Shown one piece after another: positions 25,961-34,898 of a stretch of DNA of 64,000 nucleotides (its first letter is position 1; each line of letters opens with the position of its first letter). Source of the stretch: Desulfomonilaceae bacterium (GTDB lineage Bacteria > Desulfobacterota > Desulfomonilia > Desulfomonilales > Desulfomonilaceae); contig JAVHLK010000006.1 in the NCBI GenBank assembly GCA_031082285.1, positions 37,483 through 101,482 on the forward strand, written 5' to 3'. The notes beneath the pieces were generated by a model. It had not been told where the DNA came from and did no database searches. It saw only the letters and a program-made list of their open reading frames with translations. A program made the translations under genes and the position numbers.

Positions 25961-26959
25961 ATGACTTCACATGCGGCGGTGCAGGCGAGGGGCGGATACG
26001 TTTCGGTTCTTCCCGACCTTTGTTGTAACAACGATTGCATCTTCTGCTACGAAAGCTACCATGAGAAGAATCCTCGCGGCCACGCCACGCCTGCGGAAAT
26101 AGTCGAGAAAACACTTAAACTGGTAAACGAGACGGGATGGGACAGGGTAGTCATCAGCGGAGGCGAACCTACCTTATATTCGGGGTTGCGGGAGGTTGTG
26201 CGTCAACTAAAGGACCATGGGCTCTTTGTCACACTCTTTACCAACGGCCGGGTGCTCCATGAAAAAGCGAAGACTGAACAGCTGGTCGTCGCCGGTGTTG
26301 ACGCGTTCCACATACCTGTTCATTCCGACTCTGAGAGAATCCATGACGCGATCACCCGATCCGAAGGGAGCTTCCGGGAAACGATAACGGGTATTTCCAA
26401 CCTGAAAGAGGCCCGATCATATGCATCCTTTACACTTTCTTTCGTGCACGTACTGAATCGGCTCAATTATCTCGGACTAAGCCAATTTGCCCGTTTCATA
26501 TCGGAATTCCGCCCTGATTACATTCTTCTTTCCTACTGCGTGGTCAATCTCGATTCACCCAAGGATCACCTCAAGATCCTGGCCTCCTATCATGAAGCGG
26601 CCTGCGCAATCGATGATGCCTATGAGATTTTCGAGGACAAGGGGCAACGGGTGTTTGTGGAAAACATCCCGCCATGTGTCCTCCGTGGGAAGGAAGCACT
26701 ATGCATGGATTTTTTCAAATTCAACTTTCTTGACATAAGAGGTTTCAAGGCGGTGAGCACCGCCGACGGAAAGACATTCGTACCGCTAAAGCAATCCATC
26801 AAGAGCGATCAACGAGCGTATGCCCCCGCGTGCGAATCGTGCTGCATCAAACAATATTGCGGTGGTCTGCACAGAGCATCCTTGGAATTTCAAGGCTCAA
26901 AGCATATCGTCCCGTACACGGCAGAGGAAATACGCGCCAGGCTTGCCGCATCTTCGTGA
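25961..26959 (+). CDS. Radical SAM enzyme of the peptide cluster (first)
   Basis: A 332-residue protein; ATG at 25961 with a GGAAGGGAAGCG site. The radical SAM cluster motif is Cys22-x3-Cys26-x2-Cys29 (CNNDCIFCYES), and the SAM-binding strand VVISGGEPTLYSG follows at about residue 68. The barrel continues with FVTLFTNGRVL and DAFHIPVHSDSERIHDAI. The C-terminus has PACESCCIKQYCGGL, a short Cys cluster that looks like a reduced SPASM/twitch region able to hold one auxiliary cluster. It starts a run of same-strand genes with an ABC exporter 31 bases downstream. The reaction is unknown; peptide modification is inferred from context. Confidence 0.88.
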   Translation: MTSHAAVQARGGYVSVLPDLCCNNDCIFCYESYHEKNPRGHATPAEIVEKTLKLVNETGWDRVVISGGEPTLYSGLREVVRQLKDHGLFVTLFTNGRVLHEKAKTEQLVVAGVDAFHIPVHSDSERIHDAITRSEGSFRETITGISNLKEARSYASFTLSFVHVLNRLNYLGLSQFARFISEFRPDYILLSYCVVNLDSPKDHLKILASYHEAACAIDDAYEIFEDKGQRVFVENIPPCVLRGKEALCMDFFKFNFLDIRGFKAVSTADGKTFVPLKQSIKSDQRAYAPACESCCIKQYCGGLHRASLEFQGSKHIVPYTAEEIRARLAASS

Positions 26960-26990
26960 TGCCGGCAATTCAGGGCGAACGAGAGCAATC

Positions 26991-28736
26991 ATGTCGGATG
27001 ATACCATTGGGCTGCAGGAAGCGCGCGGCGATTCGGCAAACGTCGGTTGGAGAGAGGCGGCCGAATTCGCAAGGTATTGCATTGGTCAATACCCCCGCTC
27101 CTTTTTTGGGGTGGGTATTCTTTCCCTGCTGTCCACGGCTCTGATTCTGCCTGTTCCGTTCATCTCAAAGTCGATCGTCAACCTTCTCGTTGAAGGGGGA
27201 GACCATTTTTCGCACATCGCGTTCCTGGCCTGTTTGGCACTTGTGGTAATCGTCTTTGAACGTTTTGTGCATTATTGGCAAGGAGTGGTCATATTTCTCC
27301 GATGTCGCAGGCTGGTATATGATCTGAGACGCGGTATCCTCGAGCACTTGCTTGCACTGCCGATGCTCTCTCTTCAGGAGACCGACCCGGGCACCCTTGG
27401 GGCTCGCGTGTACAACGACACGGAAAAGGCCTTGGCGGCTTTTTTCGAGGAATTGATCTCCGTTTGTAGAGCGGCACTGACGATACTGGTGTGTGTCGCA
27501 GCAATGTCCATTATCCAGTGGCAAATCACCATCGTGGCTCTCGGAGTCATTCCGCTATACGTGTTCCTCCTGAAACGCTTCGGACGCAGAATCAGATCCG
27601 CCACGGGAGGGTATTACAACGCAATGGCGGCCGACAGGGGCCTTTACCAGCATCTGCTGGCCGGTCCGGAAATTGCCAAGATGCACTCCTTGGCCTACGT
27701 GATCGACAAATATGCCCGTTTGGCGGCGGAATCCGTTGCCTCGGGCGACAAGCTCATGAGGGCCCACGCGTTGTCCAACTCAGCGGCGGGCCTCGTTTCC
27801 AACAGTCTTCCCATCTTCATTCTTCTTTTCGGCGCGTTTCTCATCATCAAGGGTGTCTTTGATTTGGGATCATTTATCGCCTTTTCCGCATTCTCCGCGT
27901 ACATGTTTCCGTCTTTACGGCTCATGATCGAATACATCATTTCGTCTCAAGGCGGTTTGGTCGCTCTTCAGCGAATCAACGAATTGTTGCGGAAAAGCAG
28001 GGAGGATTCTTCCGCCCCCGAGTACCTTCCACAGGGGTCGATGCTGTTGTTGGAGAATGTATCTTTCTCGTATCCGGGTCATGATCGGATTAATTTCGAG
28101 AACATTACCATACGAATCCAGAAGGGACAGTTCGTTGGGATTGTGGGCGAATCGGGCAGCGGCAAGTCCACATTACTAAAAGTGGTTTGCGGGCTGTACG
28201 GGATGACCGGAGGCTCTATCGCGTTGGACGGTCGGGCCGTGTCCTCGGGAGCAATGCGACAATTGACGTCGTATGTCGAACAGGAGCCCCTTATTTTCGG
28301 AGACACGTTGGTGGAGAACGTGCGACTGGGACGCACCGAGGTTTCCACGCATCAAGTGTTTCAGATTCTCGAAGCAGTGGGTCTCGGGGGACTCCTGAGG
28401 CAACCCGGTCCTCATAGTACCGGAGAGAATTACACATTGTCCGGTCCCTACATAGAGCAAGGCGGTTCCAATCTGTCACTGGGCCAGAAGAAGAGAATTG
28501 CATTGGCCCGCGCTCTGATGAAGAACGCGTCAATCATCGCGATCGACGAGCCCACTGCAGGACTGGACTACGAAAACGCGAGCAAGGTCATGGGCCTTAT
28601 ACGAAGAGTCTGCACCGGCAAGTTCGTCCTCATCGTGTCACACTCGGATCAAGTTACTGAGTATTGCGATGTTGTGTATGAGATCAAGGATTCGCGGCTC
28701 ATCACTCCGGACAGTGATAGGGCGGTCACAATGTGA
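26991..28736 (+). CDS. ABC exporter with fused membrane and ATPase domains
   Basis: A 581-residue half-transporter; ATG at 26991 with GAGAG. Residues 1 to about 320 hold six predicted membrane helices of the ABC type-IV fold. The ATPase domain has Walker A GESGSGKST (about 385-393), Q-loop SYVEQEP, signature LSLGQKKRIALARAL (Gly-Gly-Gln reduced to Leu-Gly-Gln), Walker B SIIAIDEPTAGLD and the switch His in VSHSDQ. No N-terminal C39 peptidase domain is present, so any leader would be removed by another protease. Position between radical SAM genes suggests export of the modified peptide or self-protection. It should work as a homodimer. Confidence 0.93.
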   Translation: MSDDTIGLQEARGDSANVGWREAAEFARYCIGQYPRSFFGVGILSLLSTALILPVPFISKSIVNLLVEGGDHFSHIAFLACLALVVIVFERFVHYWQGVVIFLRCRRLVYDLRRGILEHLLALPMLSLQETDPGTLGARVYNDTEKALAAFFEELISVCRAALTILVCVAAMSIIQWQITIVALGVIPLYVFLLKRFGRRIRSATGGYYNAMAADRGLYQHLLAGPEIAKMHSLAYVIDKYARLAAESVASGDKLMRAHALSNSAAGLVSNSLPIFILLFGAFLIIKGVFDLGSFIAFSAFSAYMFPSLRLMIEYIISSQGGLVALQRINELLRKSREDSSAPEYLPQGSMLLLENVSFSYPGHDRINFENITIRIQKGQFVGIVGESGSGKSTLLKVVCGLYGMTGGSIALDGRAVSSGAMRQLTSYVEQEPLIFGDTLVENVRLGRTEVSTHQVFQILEAVGLGGLLRQPGPHSTGENYTLSGPYIEQGGSNLSLGQKKRIALARALMKNASIIAIDEPTAGLDYENASKVMGLIRRVCTGKFVLIVSHSDQVTEYCDVVYEIKDSRLITPDSDRAVTM

Positions 28737-28756
28737 CATGTGAGGGAGCGTTGGGG

Positions 28757-30259
28757 ATGAGGCTGAGTCGGTTTACCATAATGCTCGATATGGAAGGATA
28801 CGGGGCACTTTTCAATGGCGTTACCGGCTGCATGGACCTTGTGAGCAGCTCCTTCCTCCAATTTCTTGATGCTTTGTCGGGGCAATCATCCGGGGCTCGT
28901 CGAGACGACGCGCCGTCGCCGGGCTGGGAATTGCTCTCAATAATGAAGCTTCGGGGCCACATCACCGAAGCCGATGAGATGGAAGAACTGCATCAGTTTC
29001 GGCGTTACGCGGCCCTGCTCGATCGACAAAACCGGTGGCTCGATCGGCAAACCGCCTATATCATGCTGCTTCTCTCCTATTACTGTAATCTGGATTGCAC
29101 TTACTGTTTCCAGAAGGACTTCCGCAAAACCCTCGAACACGCCCGCTTACGCCCTAGGGACGTGGATCTGATCTTCGAGCGACACTTGGAACACCTATGT
29201 CCCGGAGTTCAGGCCGACAAGATCTACTACACGCTCTATGGTGGGGAGCCCTTGTTGATGCACAACATGGACGCCATCGAGCGCGTTCTGCAAAAGGCCG
29301 GCGATCGGGGCTCCCCGGTCCATGCGATTTCAAATGGGTACTATCTGGACTCCTTTCTTCATCTTCTCGGACAAGCTCCCGGAAAGATCTCTAATCTCCA
29401 AATGTCATTCAGTTGCGATAAGTCAGTTCACGACGCGGTTCGCGTACTCAAAGGGGGACGTCCGACATTCATGCGCATGTTGGATAATGCCGAGAAGGCG
29501 ATGGAGACCGGGGTCTCGTTGGTAATTAGGGTCCATATGCACCATGACGGCGAAGAGTCTTTCAGGTCGTTCCTCAGCTTGTTGGAGCAGCGAAGGATTC
29601 TGGGAGCGGACAATGTCACAGTGCACGCAGCTCGCACCAAGAACTGTTCTGATGCTCTGGAAGCCGAGCACCACTATGAGCGCTCGGTCGGCTCCGAGGA
29701 ACTGATGCGACTCGCTCCTGCAGTAAGTTCCTTGGAAAGCTGCTATTACCACGACCTGCAGAGATTGGCCGAAGCCCAAACCGGCCGCGGCCCTGCCAAA
29801 ACCGTCGGCTGCATGAGGGGCAAACAGAACTGTTACGTACTTGATCCGTTCGGGGATATCTACGCGTGCTATGAGGAGGCGGGTACGCGTAAATATACAA
29901 TCGGGACCTACAGCGACCAACACGTCTCCTTCTTGCCGTTTCGGAAGGAGGTGCTGGCCGGTACGATCGGGAATCAGAATGCACAACATATCAGCCCGAT
30001 ATCGCTGATCACAGGAGGTGGCTGCAACGGCCCTTCCCTCCGGCGCGACTTGTCCAGGCATCATGTGAGCAGAGACGATCTCACACGCGCGATAGTCGAG
30101 ACAGCGCTTAAGCAAGTGATTCGAGACACGGAGCCAAGGTTGCCGGCAATCGGGAACACATTCGACCATATGCCGATCAATTTTCCGAACGACGGGAATC
30201 GGTCCATCCCGGCATTGATCGATCGGTTTACCGATCTTATGAATGAGGCGGGAATGTGA
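28757..30259 (+). CDS. Radical SAM/SPASM peptide maturase (second)
   Basis: A 500-residue protein. ATG at 28757 is preferred because MRLSRFTIMLDMEGYGALFNG matches the usual N-terminal domain of peptide-modifying radical SAM/SPASM enzymes; GTG at 28733 would overlap the exporter. The cluster motif is Cys110-x3-Cys114-x2-Cys117 (CNLDCTYCFQK), then YYTLYGGEPLLM and FSCDKSVHDAVR. The C-terminal part has CMRGKQNCYVLDPFGDIYAC, typical of SPASM auxiliary-cluster regions, and a GGGC motif. The first 95 residues may form a peptide-binding (PqqD-like) domain, but this needs structural comparison. Its start is 20 bases after the exporter stop. Confidence 0.9.
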   Translation: MRLSRFTIMLDMEGYGALFNGVTGCMDLVSSSFLQFLDALSGQSSGARRDDAPSPGWELLSIMKLRGHITEADEMEELHQFRRYAALLDRQNRWLDRQTAYIMLLLSYYCNLDCTYCFQKDFRKTLEHARLRPRDVDLIFERHLEHLCPGVQADKIYYTLYGGEPLLMHNMDAIERVLQKAGDRGSPVHAISNGYYLDSFLHLLGQAPGKISNLQMSFSCDKSVHDAVRVLKGGRPTFMRMLDNAEKAMETGVSLVIRVHMHHDGEESFRSFLSLLEQRRILGADNVTVHAARTKNCSDALEAEHHYERSVGSEELMRLAPAVSSLESCYYHDLQRLAEAQTGRGPAKTVGCMRGKQNCYVLDPFGDIYACYEEAGTRKYTIGTYSDQHVSFLPFRKEVLAGTIGNQNAQHISPISLITGGGCNGPSLRRDLSRHHVSRDDLTRAIVETALKQVIRDTEPRLPAIGNTFDHMPINFPNDGNRSIPALIDRFTDLMNEAGM

Positions 30260-31434
30260 CGAAAAATATCGGAGTCAAGGTATCGTTGCTGACCTTGCAG
30301 GCTACTCGATACTGTAACTTGAGGTGCCGCTACTGTTACGTCTCGGCGGACGGCAAGTCCGACCCTACCGTGATGAGTGATACGACGCTACTCACAACAT
30401 TGGCCAAATTACGGGATGAAGATTTGTTGGGAGAAAGGCTGGAAATTTCGTGGCATTCCGGTGAGCCCCTTTCCGCAGGCACGGCATTTTACGACAACGC
30501 CTTTGCCGTCATCGACAGAGTTGTAGGTTCCAAGACACAGGTTGTCCACCACTTCCAGACCAATGCCACGTTGATCGACAGACGATGGGCCGATTTCTTC
30601 CGTCGCCGTGACGTGAGAGTGGGAGTAAGTCTGGACGGTCCACGGCAACTCCATGATCACAACCGAAAATTCCGTAACGGCTCAGGAAGTCACCAAAGCG
30701 TAATGCGCGGGGTGGACCATCTTAGGCGGGCCGGTATCACGCCGTCCGTGATCTGTGTTGTGACCGAAAAGTCCCTCCATTGTCCTACCGACATTCACGA
30801 CTTTTTTTGCGAGGAGGGTTTTCAGTCAATATCACTCAATCCTGAAGAAATAGAGGGAATCAACACGAGATCCTCTCTCTCGCAAAGAGATGATTGGCGA
30901 GTGCTTTACAAGAGATTCATGGATCTTTTCCATAAGCGGATGAAAGACTTTGGTAACAGGTTGGTTGTTCGCCAATTCTCTCATGTGCACGCGTGGCTGC
31001 AGGAGAAATGCCAGTACGCTTCGGGACCGGCGATCCCATTCAACCATTTGACCGTAAGTAACAACGGCGACTTCTCGACGTTTTCGCCGGAGCTTATTAC
31101 CGCTCGGCATGAACGCTTCGGGGATTTCATCCTCGGGAACGTCCGCCAAGGCCGACTGTCGGACGCCGGCCGGGGAAGCAAATTCAAGAGGTTGTGGTCG
31201 GAGATTATGGACGGCCTTCTGCGATGTAAGAATGAGTGTCCGTTGTTCTCGTGTTGCGGGGGTGGAGCGCCGTCCAACAAGTTATTTGAGAACGGCTCGT
31301 TTGCCTCAACGTGTACCATTGCGTGTGAAGCCGGAATCCGCATCCCTTTTGAAGTAGTCAAGGAGAGTGCGGAAAACGGAACCGTCATGTGGAAACGAAT
31401 GGACGGCGCCGCCCGGTCCAAGGAGACGTTATGA
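30256..31434 (+). CDS. GrrM/OscB-like cyclophane-forming radical SAM/SPASM maturase (third)
   Basis: A 392-residue protein with a GTG start at 30256 that overlaps the preceding stop (ATGTGA), a sign of translational coupling. The motif is Cys20-x3-Cys24-x2-Cys27 (YCNLRCRYCYVS). The conserved framework of the GrrM/OscB family is clear: EISWHSGEPLSAG, HHFQTNATLIDRRWADFF, VRVGVSLDGPRQLHDHNRK, SLNPEEIEGINTRSSL. The SPASM region is CKNECPLFSCCGGGAPSNK followed by two more cysteines (STCTIAC). Enzymes of this group join an aromatic ring to the beta-carbon of a residue two positions on. The glycine-rich GrrA precursor of known clusters is absent here, so the substrate must be different. Confidence 0.88.
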   Translation: MTKNIGVKVSLLTLQATRYCNLRCRYCYVSADGKSDPTVMSDTTLLTTLAKLRDEDLLGERLEISWHSGEPLSAGTAFYDNAFAVIDRVVGSKTQVVHHFQTNATLIDRRWADFFRRRDVRVGVSLDGPRQLHDHNRKFRNGSGSHQSVMRGVDHLRRAGITPSVICVVTEKSLHCPTDIHDFFCEEGFQSISLNPEEIEGINTRSSLSQRDDWRVLYKRFMDLFHKRMKDFGNRLVVRQFSHVHAWLQEKCQYASGPAIPFNHLTVSNNGDFSTFSPELITARHERFGDFILGNVRQGRLSDAGRGSKFKRLWSEIMDGLLRCKNECPLFSCCGGGAPSNKLFENGSFASTCTIACEAGIRIPFEVVKESAENGTVMWKRMDGAARSKETL

Positions 31435-32450
31435 CCCCATGTGACCGAGAACGGAGACAGAGAAGCCTACTTCTTGATGGCGGCCGGCATGAGGTCGCCG
31501 ACTTGCACGATTACGTGAATCATCGTGCAGAGAAGGATCAGACCGTCTTGTCGCAGAAGATTCTCTCAGCGGCCGAATGCCTGATGTTTCGAGCGGACAT
31601 GGATCCTTTTTACAAGCACAGCTTCCTGACGGTCCTCGAAGCGGTCCGGCTGCACCGCAAGATATTCGGGGAGATACCCCAGCCCACAATTCGGAATGCG
31701 GTTGCGGATTGTCTGTGGACCTACGAACATGTGCGAAACTGGGTGCTTACGGAAGCCCAAACCGAGCGGCACGACATCGAGACGCCGGAGTGTCCGTCCA
31801 TTGATCATTTCAAACGCATGACCAGACGTGAGCGATTGAGTCTCCAACTCTCCATCGCCAAGAAAACCTACGGCGACATGTGTGAGATCTACCGGTACGT
31901 TTTGGATTCGATTCCCGAAGACGCCTGCATGGTGTTTAATGTCGGTGACGGCACGCCTTTGACCCATTCGTTTTTGTCGCAGATGGTCCCAGTGCTTAAA
32001 CAGAGACGGGAAACGGTTCACGTGGTCTCCGTGGATGTGCGACCAACCATATACGATCTTCAAAGGGAATCGGTGGGTGAGCACGCCCAGTCAAACGTCA
32101 CCTTGGCATTCCATTGCATGGACGCCCGAAAAACGATATTTGCACGTAACGTCTTCGATTGTACGGTAGCGTCCTTCATGATTGACGACTGCGACGATCA
32201 CCCTGCCTTGTTTCGAGAATTGGGTCGCGTGACAAAGCCCCACGGACTGATATGCGTTTCCGGCCATCATCTTGACGAAAAGAACCCTCTGGACGATCTG
32301 GTGCATAACTTTGGAGACCTTCACCACATTTCGGGGCATCCCGCAACATTTTCGTCGGCGTGTGAGGACGCACGCAAGGCGGGTTTACATACTAAGATGT
32401 CGAAACAAACCCCTCACGCCTGGGCATTGGTCTTGTCCGGTGCACCATGA
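31431..32450 (+). CDS. SAM-dependent methyltransferase-like protein of the peptide cluster
   Basis: A 339-residue protein; ATG at 31431 overlaps the previous stop (ATGA) and has an AAGGAGACGTT site, so it is coupled. The C-terminal half (about 165-339) is a Rossmann methyltransferase: ACMVFNVGDGTPLTHSFL as motif I with a modified Gly loop, VVSVDVRPTIYDLQ (motif II acid), FHCMDARKTIF, then VFDCTVASFMIDDCDDHPAL and RVTKPHGLICVSGHH. The N-terminal 150 residues are helical and have no known domain. Context makes it a peptide or tailoring methyltransferase. The unusual loop leaves some doubt about activity. Confidence 0.75.
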   Translation: MTPCDRERRQRSLLLDGGRHEVADLHDYVNHRAEKDQTVLSQKILSAAECLMFRADMDPFYKHSFLTVLEAVRLHRKIFGEIPQPTIRNAVADCLWTYEHVRNWVLTEAQTERHDIETPECPSIDHFKRMTRRERLSLQLSIAKKTYGDMCEIYRYVLDSIPEDACMVFNVGDGTPLTHSFLSQMVPVLKQRRETVHVVSVDVRPTIYDLQRESVGEHAQSNVTLAFHCMDARKTIFARNVFDCTVASFMIDDCDDHPALFRELGRVTKPHGLICVSGHHLDEKNPLDDLVHNFGDLHHISGHPATFSSACEDARKAGLHTKMSKQTPHAWALVLSGAP

Positions 32451-32478
32451 GGCATGTGCCGGCCCTCGGTTTCGTGAA

Positions 32479-34704
32479 ATGTCGGCAATGACCGACCGGA
32501 ACACGTCGGAAGCCGAAATGAATGCCGTGTCTTGGACTCAAAGCACGGGAGGCGCCGTGAAGACCCTCACAATCATGAGATCTGCTCTTGCGGTGACGAC
32601 ACATGAGATTCGCGCCCATCTTTCCATGGACCGCGTGGTCATAATGTTCGCTTGCCTGATGGTGCTGTTCGCCGCTCCACTCATACCTCGCGCCGCCCAT
32701 GATCCGCGGATGCTGGCAACGCTTGTCGTCCACGAGCCCATACTCACGATGGCGCTGGACGCCATGACCGTATGGCCTTTCGGTGACCCGGGTAATTTTT
32801 TCAGCGACAATGGGCGGTTACCCGATTACTGGCACAATTTCAAGTGCGGGTTGTTTTTTTACTATGGAGGAGCGTATCTCGACATAGCTTTCCTTTTCTT
32901 TGGTCCGCTCAAATGGCTCGGGGTACCCACCTTTCCCGCAGCTCCGATAATCCTGCGCACCGTTTCTCTGATAGCGGGCTTGTTGAGCTGCATCATTCTG
33001 TACAACTTTGGAAGAAAACACTCGGGGAAATGGGCGGGAATCCTGGGCGTGTTCGTGCTGTTTACCGATTCGGGCTTCCGATTCTATACAGTCATTATTC
33101 ATCCCGATACGTTGCAATTGCTCATGGCCTTGGCCGTACTGGTCCTGGCGACTCGTCATTCCGAGGACGGCGATTGTGCGTCACTTGCAGCCGTGGGTGT
33201 TCTCGCGGGAATGTTTCACGGGGTCAAATTCGGCGGCCCCTGGATCATCCCCATGCTCATACCCGCGCTTTATTGGGGATGGCAAGCCGCTTCGGACAAG
33301 GCTCAAGGCACGAGAGTGATTGGACCGGCAGCCCGCGTGTTCCTGATCTTAACCGCTTTCGCAGCCGGCTTCTTTCTGACCACTCCCTATGCACTCAGCC
33401 CCACCAATCACTACTGGATTTCAATGAAACAGCTTCATCTGGAATTGTCCTCCAGTTCGGTCGCTCCCATCAATTTTCGGACGTGGATCGGTGCCGTTAT
33501 CGAGCACCGCGGGGTTTGGCCGGCTACGGCAATGTTCATTTCCGTTTGCGTGCTGCTCCTCTCTCCCTTGCGTCGCGATTGCAACAAAGCGCTCGTACTC
33601 GCCGCGGTTCTGGCTACGTGCAATGTCATGTGGTACTCATTGATGGGAAAACTCTATGTTGTTCCCTCCTACTTCATTGCAGCCTACGGTTTGGCGGGAT
33701 TGTTGTTGGGTCACTGTATTGCCCGTCTCTTGAAGGTCGTTGCCGAACACGCAGCCACGTTTGCAAAACCGGCCTTCTGTGTTGTGCTGCTCTGTTGCAT
33801 TCCATTAGGAGTCAAGCAACTCGCATTGGCTGTGGAGCTCTTTCTGACCCAATGGAACTATGAGAAAAGTACGCACATAAGGATTGGTCGCTGGGCCTCA
33901 TCGCGTATTCCCGCGGGCAGTTCAATACTTATGGACCGCTCAGCTTACTTCGATCCTTCCCTCTTTCCAAATCAACGTTTGATCGGAGAAATGGTACGCT
34001 ACGTGGATGTGGTGCACGCACAATGTGATTACCTCGTCCTGAGCTCCGCGGTATATGAAGCTCCCCATTATGCCGCCCTCAGGAATCAGGGAAATGACAT
34101 CCTGACTGATTTGAATCCTTTTTCGATGAGCCTCTACAAGAGACTCGGGTGTTACGATCCCAACCCTTCCTTCCCCGGCCCCACGACCATACCCGGTATA
34201 GAATTGCTTCACGTTTTTCAACAGAGTGACTCAGAAAAGGAAACGGCTGCCGATTCGGCCCCCCATGGTATTATATTATCCGCGGCATCTTCCGACTGCT
34301 CGACGAGATCTTACGATGGCGTAACAGTACAAGGAGAGCGTAAACAATTGCCTGCCGTCGTGTCCGCGCTCGCTTCGAGATTTGTTCGGGAGGTTTCCGG
34401 GATCAAAGCCGACATGACCTCAATCGTCGGCCTTCTACGGAAGTTTGTTGCAGAAGAAAAGACGGTGTGGGGTCCCCGATTACACCTGTACAAAGTAGAT
34501 CGGAAGATATCCTATCACGACCCGAACCCCATCCAGTATGAAAAAGCTTCAGGACAAATCGGGGTTTCGGCGGGAAGTCCCGCTCTTTCCGTGAAAACCC
34601 GACCTCTTGCCCACCCCTCCGTCTTTTTCACATCACTTATACAGTCCGCAATCACTTCGCGGAACGACTCGGAACCACGATTTGGGACCAACGCCCAACC
34701 ATGA
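32479..34704 (+). CDS. Polytopic GT-C (PMT/ArnT-like) membrane glycosyltransferase
   Basis: A 741-residue protein, 28 bases after the methyltransferase on the same strand. About ten to eleven membrane helices occupy residues 45-480. The first large loop has HDPRMLATLVVHEPILTMALD and FGDPGNFFSDNGRLPDYWHN, as in dolichyl-phosphate-mannose-protein mannosyltransferase-like enzymes that use lipid-linked sugars on the periplasmic side. The last 250 residues are soluble. ATG 32479 has a weak site; ATG 32518 with GGAAGCCGAA is an alternative. If co-transcribed it may glycosylate the peptide product or a surface partner; alternatively it is simply the next gene. Confidence 0.75.
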   Translation: MSAMTDRNTSEAEMNAVSWTQSTGGAVKTLTIMRSALAVTTHEIRAHLSMDRVVIMFACLMVLFAAPLIPRAAHDPRMLATLVVHEPILTMALDAMTVWPFGDPGNFFSDNGRLPDYWHNFKCGLFFYYGGAYLDIAFLFFGPLKWLGVPTFPAAPIILRTVSLIAGLLSCIILYNFGRKHSGKWAGILGVFVLFTDSGFRFYTVIIHPDTLQLLMALAVLVLATRHSEDGDCASLAAVGVLAGMFHGVKFGGPWIIPMLIPALYWGWQAASDKAQGTRVIGPAARVFLILTAFAAGFFLTTPYALSPTNHYWISMKQLHLELSSSSVAPINFRTWIGAVIEHRGVWPATAMFISVCVLLLSPLRRDCNKALVLAAVLATCNVMWYSLMGKLYVVPSYFIAAYGLAGLLLGHCIARLLKVVAEHAATFAKPAFCVVLLCCIPLGVKQLALAVELFLTQWNYEKSTHIRIGRWASSRIPAGSSILMDRSAYFDPSLFPNQRLIGEMVRYVDVVHAQCDYLVLSSAVYEAPHYAALRNQGNDILTDLNPFSMSLYKRLGCYDPNPSFPGPTTIPGIELLHVFQQSDSEKETAADSAPHGIILSAASSDCSTRSYDGVTVQGERKQLPAVVSALASRFVREVSGIKADMTSIVGLLRKFVAEEKTVWGPRLHLYKVDRKISYHDPNPIQYEKASGQIGVSAGSPALSVKTRPLAHPSVFFTSLIQSAITSRNDSEPRFGTNAQP

Positions 34705-34898
34705 CCAAGGCACGCCTCACCAGTGCCGGTCATCTGCCGGCAGTCCGTTCATCCACAAACGACCCCGGCAATTCGGATCGTTTCCTCAGGTTCTCCCAGT
34801 CGGTCACAACTCGGAGCCACAGGAACCAATGAACTAAGAATTCGGGAGTTATTTCGCTACGGTCCCTCAGTTCTGGCCCCCGACCTCCCCTGCCCGCC

